Of a stretch of DNA of 7,622 bases, positions 1-6,374 are shown piece by piece. The stretch comes from LMUY01 sp964245495 (lineage in GTDB: Bacteria; Pseudomonadota; Alphaproteobacteria; Acetobacterales; Acetobacteraceae). The position numbers and the translations under genes are program-made. The stretch lies in the NCBI GenBank assembly GCA_964245495.1, contig CAXTNC010000156.1:1-7622 (forward strand). The letters are read 5' to 3'. Positions within the stretch are counted from its first letter, which is position 1; the number at the start of each line of letters is the position of its first letter. The notes below the pieces were generated by a model. That model searched no databases and was not told the DNA's origin. It saw only the letters and a list, made by a program, of their open reading frames with translations.

Positions 1-608
1 CTGCTGGACCGCTTGCTCGACACCGCCGCCCTCGCCCCCTCCGTCGGCCTGAGCCAGCCCTGGCGCTTCGTCACCGTCGAGGACCCAGGCCGGCGGGCCG
101 CCGTGCGCGCCAGCTTCCTCGCCTGCAACGCCCAGGCGCTGGCCGAGCAGGCCGGCCCGTTCGCCGCGCGCTACGGCCAGCTCAAGCTCGCCGGGCTGGA
201 CCAAGCGCCATGCCACCTGGCCGTGTTCGCTGAGCCTGACCCGGCGCAAGGCCACGCGCTCGGCCGCCGCACCATGCCGGAGATGGCGGCCTACTCCGCC
301 GTCATGGCCGTCCACACCCTCTGGNNNNNNNNNNGCGGAAAGCCAAGGCAGAGATAGGCGACCAGCATCCACTCCGCCGGCACGTCCACACGCTGTGGCT
401 GGCGGCCCGTGCGGCCGGGCTGGGGCTGGGCTGGGTGTCCATCCTGCACCCGGCGGCCGTCACCCGCGCGCTGGACGTGCCGGCGGAGTGGATGCTGGTC
501 GCCTATCTCTGCCTTGGCTTTCCGCAAGCCGAGTGCGACAGCCCGGAGCTGGAGCGCGCCGGGTGGGAGCATCGGCGGGACGCGGCAGCCCAGCGGCTGC
601 GGCGGTGA
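1..608 (+). CDS. bluB: 5,6-dimethylbenzimidazole synthase (BluB), 5'-partial and interrupted by an assembly gap
   Basis: BluB is a flavin-destructase of the nitroreductase fold. It cleaves FMNH2 with O2 to give dimethylbenzimidazole, the lower ligand of cobalamin. The left part (1-324) reads LLDRLLDTAALAPSVGLSQP and includes the family-typical APSVG-SQPWRF and TMPEM-YS stretches. The right part (384-605) reads VHTLWLAARAAGLGLGWVSI and ends in LERAGW plus an Arg-rich tail, with TGA at 606-608. The Ser of GWVSI is probably the catalytic Ser known from Sinorhizobium BluB; the N-terminal Asp region lies outside the window. Both parts contain VHTLW, so they overlap. Joined there, about 177 residues are visible, and roughly 30-40 N-terminal residues are missing upstream. 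No start codon is in view; the TTG at 13 is internal. The apparent break is judged an assembly error, not a pseudogene. nadE follows 40 bp downstream on the same strand and may be co-transcribed. Confidence 0.87.
325..334. other. Assembly gap of 10 N inside bluB
   Basis: Ten consecutive N mark a scaffold join of nominal size. The coding frame differs on the two sides, but this means nothing because the gap length is arbitrary. The flanking contigs both encode VHTLW, so the true gap is probably negative in length: the contig ends overlap. Confidence 0.97.
335..525. repeat. 54-bp perfect inverted repeat in bluB (arms 335-388 and 472-525), probable foldback artefact
   Basis: Bases 335-388 are the exact reverse complement of 472-525, which encode the BluB stretch from DVPAEW to LGFP. 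The left arm begins at the first base after the N gap and has no coding sense on the + strand. At the inner junction, CGTCCA (383-388) is shared between the inverted arm and the genuine forward gene sequence. This is microhomology of the kind seen at strand-switch chimeras. A natural 54-bp inverted duplication would destroy the enzyme, and its exact contact with the gap is best explained by an artefactual contig end. Confidence 0.9.
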
Positions 609-648
609 AAGGCTTGCGCTGCGACATCAGCAGGGGTGGAGTGCCGCC

Positions 649-2697
<2,049 letters not shown>

Positions 2698-2700
2698 GGC

Positions 2701-2725
2701 GCGGGCGGCGCCGGAACCCGCCCGC
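2701..2725. terminator. GC-rich hairpin between convergent genes, possible terminator
   Basis: GCGGGCGG (2701-2708) pairs perfectly with CCGCCCGC (2718-2725) around a 9-nt loop, four bases after the nadE stop. A short pyrimidine run with only three T in a row (2727-2729) follows. It sits in the 35-bp space between convergent nadE and the DUF892-like gene and could end nadE transcripts. The weak T tract leaves intrinsic termination uncertain. Confidence 0.5.
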
Positions 2726-2732
2726 CTTTCCC

Positions 2733-3206
2733 TCAGCCGAGCAGGGCTTCGGCGATCTTCGTGTGCTGCTGGTCGGCCTGCTTCGCCTCGTCCAGGCATT
2801 GCTGCATGGACTGCTCGGTCTGGCTCATGCCTGCCTTGGCGGCATAGGTGCGCAAGGTGCCGAACGCGGCGATCCAGTAGTGCAGCGCCAGTTGGCCCGC
2901 GGCGACGATGCCGAGATCCCGCGTGGCGCTGTCCGGCGCCTGCTGCCGGATCTTCTGGCTCACCTGGTAGTGCGCCTCCAGGATCGGGTTGCCCTCGTCC
3001 GGCGCGTCCGACGCCTCCTGCATGGCCTGGCTGACGCGCTGCGCCCATTGCTCGGCCGTCTTGTTGCCGGCTTCCAGGGCGGCCTTCAGGTCCGGATGGC
3101 TCGCGTCCTTCTGGATGTCGGCAGTGGCCTTCTTCGCCACCTCGCCGCCCGCCTTCATCGCTTGCAGCCCCTGTGAAACCAGCATCGTCAGATTTTGATC
3201 GGCCAT
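2733..3206 (-). CDS. Ferritin-like protein of the DUF892/YciE type, metal ligands apparently degenerate
   Basis: This 157-aa, soluble, almost wholly helical protein has no signal peptide. Its C-terminal half (about 97-155) resembles the DUF892/YciE-YciF ferritin-like family: DLGIVAAGQLALHYWIAAFG, then TLRTYAAKAGM and a final helix with LDEAKQADQQHTKIAE. As I remember the family, the corresponding segments are VEHYEIA-YGT and L-EEK--D. The acidic positions flanking HY are therefore Leu108 and Trp111 here, and the second Glu of EEK is Ala141, so a di-iron site is doubtful. The N-terminal half (about 5-65) is a weakly conserved Lys/Ala/Gln-rich helical stretch. The start at 3206 is chosen because GAGAGGAAG lies just upstream with good spacing; the earlier in-frame ATGs at 3353 and 3227 lack this. 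YciE-type proteins are often stress-induced. The gene is 175 bp beyond the lipoprotein gene and may have its own promoter. Its function is unknown. Confidence 0.72.
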   Translation of the reverse strand: MADQNLTMLVSQGLQAMKAGGEVAKKATADIQKDASHPDLKAALEAGNKTAEQWAQRVSQAMQEASDAPDEGNPILEAHYQVSQKIRQQAPDSATRDLGIVAAGQLALHYWIAAFGTLRTYAAKAGMSQTEQSMQQCLDEAKQADQQHTKIAEALLG

Positions 3207-3381
3207 TGGTCTTCCTCTCTCAGCCATGGTGACTGAGCCTGGGTAAAGCCTGTCCGCCGGCTTGGTTGCAGAGCCTTCTGGTTCAGCGGGGATTGGATGC
3301 GCACTTGTGATGGGCTGCGGCAGAGCAGCCAGGTGTTGCGGACCAGCTTGCAATCATGGTGTTCCGCGCCCTGCGGACGGG
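3207..3381. other. Intergenic region between two leftward genes; only weak hairpins seen
   Basis: This holds no gene I can support. On the minus strand two short hairpins follow the lipoprotein gene: 3363-3377 (TCCGC/GCGGA, 5 bp) and 3313-3330 (GGCTGC/GCAGCC, 6 bp, 6-nt loop). Neither has a T tract in the direction of transcription. I find no convincing -35/-10 pair for the DUF892-like gene. The Shine-Dalgarno sequence of that gene lies at about 3211-3219. Confidence 0.5.
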
Positions 3382-3777
3382 TCAGTAGAAGTCCGGCCCG
3401 AACCCGCCGAACGGGCCGTAGCCGAACCCGAAGCTCCGGCTCTCGTCCGCCGCCATCAGCTGGTCCGACGCGATCCGGCGCTGCTGCAGCAGGGACTGGT
3501 AGCGGCCGAACGCGCCTTGCCCGCCGGCGTAAAGGCAGTGGCACACCACCGGGTCGGCATACAGGTAGGACACGTGGTCGCCCATGACCTGCCGCACGAC
3601 GCGGTTGGGCGGCAACTTGGCCAGCTCGGCCTGCCGTTCGGGCGTGTTCGCCGGCAGCACGCGGAAGCCGCCGGCGGAGAGCAGGTTCTCGCGGTCGTTC
3701 ACGTTGTCGCGCTCGATGGCGGCGCAGCCGCCCAGGCTGACGGCGGCCATGGCGGCAAAGGTGATCCAGCGGGTCAT
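3382..3777 (-). CDS. Small predicted lipoprotein of unknown function
   Basis: This 131-aa protein has a lipoprotein-type signal: basic MTR, a hydrophobic stretch (about 4-15) and lipobox LGGC with the lipidated Cys at 18. Gly at -2 is less usual but acceptable. The mature part starts AAIERDNVNDRENLLSAGGF. It includes a compact core, VVRQVMGDHVSYLYADPVVC (60-79), overlapping the closely spaced Cys pair C79-H80-C81, and ends in a Gly/aromatic tail (116-131, FGFGYGPFGGFGPDFY). It resembles small uncharacterised exported proteins I believe occur in Acetobacteraceae and relatives, but I know of no assigned function. AGGAGG stands 4 nt before the ATG at 3777, a strong ribosome site. It begins 24 bp after the fabD stop, so it is probably translated from the fabD transcript. 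Location is likely the periplasmic face of the inner or outer membrane. Confidence 0.8.
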   Translation of the reverse strand: MTRWITFAAMAAVSLGGCAAIERDNVNDRENLLSAGGFRVLPANTPERQAELAKLPPNRVVRQVMGDHVSYLYADPVVCHCLYAGGQGAFGRYQSLLQQRRIASDQLMAADESRSFGFGYGPFGGFGPDFY

Positions 3778-3801
3778 GTCGCCTCCTGGCGGGTTGCCGG
3801 C

Positions 3802-4746
3802 CTACAACGCGCGGAGCGCCGCTTCGATTTCCGCCGGCGTTCCGGCGGCTGCGGCCCGCGCGTCCGGGGCGATGCGGCGCAGCAGCCCGGTCAGCACCTT
3901 GCCCGCGCCCAGCTCGACGAAGCTGTCCACGCCCAGCTCCATGGCTGCCATCATGCTTTCCCGCCAGCGCACCGTGCCGGTCACCTGCCGCACCAGCAGG
4001 GCGCGGATGGTTGCCGGGTCGGTGGCCTTGGCGGCGGTCACGTTGGCGATCAGCGGCACGGCGGGGGCAGCCAGGGCGGCGTTGCCCAGGGCGTCTTGCA
4101 TCACCTCCGCGGCGGGCGCCATCAGCGCGCAGTGGAACGGGGCGGACACCGGCAGCAGCATCGCCCGCTTGATGCCGCGCACCTTGGCCGCCTCCACCGC
4201 CCGCTCCACGGCGCCGCGATGGCCGGAGATCACCACCTGGCCGCCGCCGTTGTCGTTGGCCGGCTCCACCACCTCGCCCTCCGCCGCCTCGGCGCAAATC
4301 GCCTGCACCGCCTCCAGCTCCGTGCCCAGCAGCGCCGCCATCGCCCCCGCCCCGGCGGGCACGGCGCGCTGCATGGCCTCCCCGCGCACCCGCAGCAGCC
4401 GCGCGCACTGCGCGATCCCCAGGCTGCCCGCCGCCGCCAGCGCGCTGTACTCGCCCAGCGAGTGCCCGGCGACCAGCACCGCGCGCTCCTTCAGCGGCGC
4501 GCCGCCCTCGGCCTCCAGCACCCGCAGCGCCGCCAGGGAGACGGCCATCAGCGCCGGCTGGGTGTTCTCCGTGAGCGTGAGCTCCTCGGCCGGCCCCTCG
4601 AACATCAGCTTGGACAGCTTCTGCCCGAGCGCGTCGTCCACTTCCTGGAACACCTCGCGGGCGGCGGCGAAGGCGGCGGCCAGGTCCCGGCCCATGCCGA
4701 CAACCTGGCTGCCCTGGCCGGGGAAGATGAAGGCGTGGACAGGCAT
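3802..4746 (-). CDS. fabD: Malonyl-CoA:ACP transacylase (FabD)
   Basis: It transfers malonyl from CoA to acyl carrier protein, supplying the extender unit for type II fatty acid synthesis in the cytosol. The 314 aa are full length for the family (about 310). Visible motifs: FPGQGSQ at 8-14, nucleophile Ser96 in GHSLGEYSA, Arg121 in RVRGEAMQ (malonyl carboxylate contact), the NDN segment at 164-166, His205 in SAPFHC completing the Ser-His pair, Gln254 near QVTGTVRW, and VELGAGKVL near 277-285. The start at 4746 gives the expected MPVHAFIFPGQGSQ N-terminus. No Shine-Dalgarno precedes it; the transcript reads GGAUCCUCCGCC just before AUG. The gene is divergent from rpsF, with a candidate promoter at 4777-4805. 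The usual partners fabG and acpP are not next to it; a small lipoprotein gene follows instead. Confidence 0.97.
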   Translation of the reverse strand: MPVHAFIFPGQGSQVVGMGRDLAAAFAAAREVFQEVDDALGQKLSKLMFEGPAEELTLTENTQPALMAVSLAALRVLEAEGGAPLKERAVLVAGHSLGEYSALAAAGSLGIAQCARLLRVRGEAMQRAVPAGAGAMAALLGTELEAVQAICAEAAEGEVVEPANDNGGGQVVISGHRGAVERAVEAAKVRGIKRAMLLPVSAPFHCALMAPAAEVMQDALGNAALAAPAVPLIANVTAAKATDPATIRALLVRQVTGTVRWRESMMAAMELGVDSFVELGAGKVLTGLLRRIAPDARAAAAGTPAEIEAALRAL

Positions 4747-4776
4747 GGCGGAGGATCCCGGGTTGCAGCCGCGCGC

Positions 4777-4805
4777 ACTACCACGCCGCGCGCCGGGGGT
4801 GTCAA
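4777..4805 (-). promoter_or_regulatory. Candidate sigma-70 type promoter for fabD
   Basis: On the minus strand a perfect -35 hexamer TTGACA (4800-4805) is followed after exactly 17 bp by GGTAGT (4777-4782), a 3/6 match to the -10 consensus, which is acceptable for alphaproteobacteria. A start near 4770 would give a leader of about 24 nt before the fabD ATG at 4746. The position suits fabD expression. Confidence 0.5.
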
Positions 4806-4825
4806 ATCAGCGGGGGCAAATCAGC
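4803..4825. repeat. Tandem 9-bp direct repeat CAAATCAGC next to the fabD -35 element
   Basis: CAAATCAGC occurs at 4803-4811 and again at 4817-4825, with a 14-bp period; the spacer is GGGGG. On the fabD-sense strand the units read GCTGATTTG, and the nearer copy overlaps the TTGACA -35 box. Local A/T content is higher than in the surrounding DNA. This could be a regulator-binding site or chance; the regulator is unknown. Confidence 0.4.
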
Positions 4826-4856
4826 CGGGCGCCTTGCGCCCCGGCCCAGGCTGTGG

Positions 4857-4886
4857 TTGATGCGCCGCTCCCTGCCGAGGCGCAAT
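4857..4886 (+). promoter_or_regulatory. Weak candidate promoter for rpsF-rpsR-rplI
   Basis: TTGATG (4857-4862, 4/6 to TTGACA) and CGCAAT (4881-4886, 3/6 to TATAAT) are separated by 18 bp. Transcription from about 4893 would give a leader of roughly 47 nt that includes the hairpin at 4900-4930. This is the best pair I find upstream of rpsF, but it is weak. Confidence 0.28.
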
Positions 4887-4899
4887 GGCTGCGCCCCGG

Positions 4900-4930
4900 C
4901 TATGCCCGCTCCGGGCCGATCCAGCCATAG
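4900..4930 (+). promoter_or_regulatory. Possible rpsF leader hairpin (S6:S18 autoregulation candidate)
   Basis: CTAT (4900-4903) pairs with ATAG (4927-4930). Inside it GCCCG (4904-4908) pairs with CGGGC (4912-4916) around CTC, leaving a 10-nt bulge CGATCCAGCC on the 3' side. The 3' arm runs into AGGGA (4929-4933), the likely ribosome site of rpsF, so folding could hide it. S6:S18-binding leaders with a bulged CCG are known upstream of rpsF in many bacteria. The resemblance here is by eye only. Confidence 0.3.
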
Positions 4931-4939
4931 GGACCATCC

Positions 4940-5428
4940 ATGCCACTCTACGAATGCGTGCTCATCGCGCGCAACGACGTGACTCAGCAGCAGGTCGAAA
5001 CCGTTGCGGACGGCATCGCCGCCCAGCTCGAAGGCGACGGCGGCGCGGTGCAGAAGCGCGAGTACTGGGGTTTGCGCTCCCTCGCCTACCGCATCAACAA
5101 GAACCGCAAGGGGCATTACATGCTCTTGGGCCTCAACGCGAAGCCCGCCGCCATCGACGAGATGCAGCGCCAGCTCGGCCTGAACGAGGACGTGCTGCGG
5201 TTCATGACCATCCGCGTGGACGAGATCAACGACGAGCCGTCCGCCATCCTGTCGCGCAAGTCCGACGACCGGGAGCGCACGTTCCGCGGCCCTAAGCCCG
5301 CCGGACGCTTCGAAAGCGGGCGCAAGCGCGGCTTCGACGACCGCGAGGAGTTCCGCGCCCGCGACGAGTTCAGCCGCGAGGACCGTCCCGCGTTCGGCGG
5401 CGGCTTCAACCCTGCCGGGGAGGAATAA
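4940..5428 (+). CDS. rpsF: 30S ribosomal protein S6, with long charged C-terminal tail
   Basis: S6 binds the central domain of 16S rRNA as a heterodimer with S18. The ferredoxin-like S6 core is at 1-95: MPLYECVLIARNDV (strand 1), QVETVADGIAAQL (helix), REYWGLRSLAYRINKNRKGH (conserved central strands), LNEDVLRFMTIRVDE (end of core). The 162 aa are far longer than the minimal S6 (about 95-100). The tail (100-162) is rich in Arg, Asp, Glu, Gly and Phe with recurring REEF/RDEF/RED units and is probably disordered. Long S6 tails are common in Alphaproteobacteria. Start ATG 4940 has AGGGA 6 nt upstream. It is the first gene of rpsF-rpsR-rplI and may be regulated by its leader hairpin. Confidence 0.97.
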   Translation: MPLYECVLIARNDVTQQQVETVADGIAAQLEGDGGAVQKREYWGLRSLAYRINKNRKGHYMLLGLNAKPAAIDEMQRQLGLNEDVLRFMTIRVDEINDEPSAILSRKSDDRERTFRGPKPAGRFESGRKRGFDDREEFRARDEFSREDRPAFGGGFNPAGEE

Positions 5429-5431
5429 GCG

Positions 5432-5716
5432 ATGTCGGAAGCGATCAACGGCGAGGATGTCAGCCCGGCCGGCCGCCGCTCCGCGGTCGGCGCGCGCCGG
5501 CCGTTTTACCGCCGCCGCAAGTCCTGCCCGTTTTCCGGCCCCAACGCGCCGAAGATCGACTACAAGGACGTGCGGCTGCTGTCGCGCTTTCTGAGCGAGC
5601 GCGGCAAGATCGTGCCGTCCCGCATCACCGCCGTGTCGGCGAAGAAGCAGCGCGAGCTGGCCCAGGCCATCAAGCGCGCCCGCTTCCTGGCGCTGCTGCC
5701 CTACATCCTGGCCTGA
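5432..5716 (+). CDS. rpsR: 30S ribosomal protein S18
   Basis: S18 partners S6 on the 30S platform. The 94 aa show the family core: RRPFYRRRKSCPFSG, then IDYKDVRLLSRFLSERGKI, VPSRITAVSAKKQRELAQAI and KRARFLALLPYI. The first 22 or so residues are a variable extension. The single Cys (C32, in KSCPF) stands where many S18 proteins keep a Cys. The ATG at 5432 comes 3 bp after the rpsF TAA. The end of rpsF (GGGGAGGAATAAG) supplies the ribosome site, which indicates translational coupling. Confidence 0.97.
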   Translation: MSEAINGEDVSPAGRRSAVGARRPFYRRRKSCPFSGPNAPKIDYKDVRLLSRFLSERGKIVPSRITAVSAKKQRELAQAIKRARFLALLPYILA

Positions 5717-5728
5717 GGAGCCTCCATC

Positions 5729-6310
5729 ATGGCCGCCGTTGAACTGATCCTGCTGCAAAGGGTCGAGAAGCTCGGGCAGATGGGCGACGTGGTGCGCGTC
5801 AAGCCCGGCTACGCCCGCAACTTCCTGCTGCCGCAGAAGATGGCGCTGCGCGCCAACAAGTCGAACCGCGAGCAGTTCGAAACCCAGCGCGCGCAGCTGG
5901 AAGCGCAGAACATCCGCCGGCGCGAGGAAGCCGAGCGGCTGGCCGAGCGGATCGGCCAGCTCAGCGTGGTGATCATCCGCCAGGCCGGCGACTCGGGCAA
6001 CCTGTACGGCTCCGTTTCCGCGCGGGACATCGCCGATGGCTGCATCGCCGGCGGGCTGACGGTCAGCCGTTCCCAGGTGGTGCTGGACCAGCCGATCAAG
6101 ACGCTGGGGCTGTCCACCGTGCGCGTCGTGCTGCACCCGGAGGTGTCGCTTCCAGTCACGGCCAACGTCGCCCGCAGCCCGGAAGAGGCGGAGAAGCAGG
6201 CCCGCGGCGAGCGCATCGGCCAGGGCGCCGAGGACGAGGACGCAGCGGCGGACCAGGAGATCGCCGCCCTGTTCGAGCCGGGCGCCGAGCCAGGCGCCCT
6301 GCCAAGCTGA
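5729..6310 (+). CDS. rplI: 50S ribosomal protein L9, with acidic C-terminal extension
   Basis: L9 binds 23S rRNA at the base of the L1 stalk and helps maintain reading frame. The N-terminal rRNA-binding domain is clear: VELILLQRVEKLGQMGDVVR and VKPGYARNFLLPQKMALRAN (about 4-43). A connecting helix with RREEAERLAERI (about 63-74) follows, then the C-terminal domain with GNLYGSVSARDIADG (about 90-104) and LGLSTVRVVLHPEVS (about 126-140). The 193 aa exceed the roughly 150 aa of E. coli L9; the extra 45 residues are mostly Glu/Ala/Gln/Asp and probably unstructured, as in other Alphaproteobacteria. GAGGAG (5715-5720) overlaps the rpsR TGA and lies 8 nt before ATG 5729. It is the last gene of the operon. 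Confidence 0.97.
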   Translation: MAAVELILLQRVEKLGQMGDVVRVKPGYARNFLLPQKMALRANKSNREQFETQRAQLEAQNIRRREEAERLAERIGQLSVVIIRQAGDSGNLYGSVSARDIADGCIAGGLTVSRSQVVLDQPIKTLGLSTVRVVLHPEVSLPVTANVARSPEEAEKQARGERIGQGAEDEDAAADQEIAALFEPGAEPGALPS

Positions 6311-6317
6311 CCCGCTT

Positions 6318-6346
6318 TTGACGGCGCCGGGCTGACCGTCCATCTT
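6318..6346 (+). promoter_or_regulatory. Weak candidate promoter for cfa
   Basis: TTGACG (6318-6323, 5/6 to the -35 consensus) and CATCTT (6341-6346, 3/6 to the -10) are 17 bp apart in the 64-bp rplI-cfa gap. The -10 lies inside the hairpin 6334-6355. It would give cfa separate control from the ribosomal operon, but a match of this quality can occur by chance. Confidence 0.33.
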
Positions 6347-6355
6347 CGGGCGGTC
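6334..6355 (+). terminator. Hairpin between rplI and cfa without a T tract
   Basis: GACCGTCC (6334-6341) pairs with GGGCGGTC (6348-6355), seven Watson-Crick pairs and one G-T, around the loop ATCTTC. It begins 24 bp after the rplI stop. No T run follows, so it is not a standard intrinsic terminator. It could slow RNA polymerase or stabilise the 3' end of the ribosomal message. Confidence 0.4.
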
Positions 6356-6374
6356 CGAACCGGGGCGGAGCGGC

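Noticed and set aside
13..15. TTG as the start codon of bluB
   Set aside because: The frame is open to the window edge and the family has another 30-40 residues upstream, so this Leu is internal.
335..525. The inverted repeat as a mobile element end, attachment site or regulatory palindrome
   Set aside because: One arm is ordinary bluB coding sequence and the other abuts the N gap exactly with no coding sense. An assembly chimera explains it more simply.
291..572. A minus-strand ORF running through the N gap and the inverted arm
   Set aside because: It depends on the N run and the artefactual inverted segment and is antisense to bluB.
3313..3330. Hairpin GGCTGC/GCAGCC as a terminator after the lipoprotein gene
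   Set aside because: A 6-bp stem with no T tract on either side is too weak in such GC-rich DNA.
3207..3353. A longer N-terminus for the DUF892-like protein starting at 3353 (or 3227)
   Set aside because: The extension is Pro-rich and unlike the family; the ATG at 3206 has a clear GAGAGGAAG ribosome site at proper spacing.
3361..3365. GGAAC on the minus strand as the -35 of an EcfG-type general stress promoter for the DUF892-like gene
   Set aside because: No CGTT-like -10 lies at 16-17 bp spacing, and the site is about 155 bp from the start codon. A lone 5-mer is not evidence.
3262..4860. A 532-codon open frame on the plus strand opposite fabD and the lipoprotein gene
   Set aside because: Same GC-driven shadow effect; no motif, and the opposite strand carries well-supported genes.
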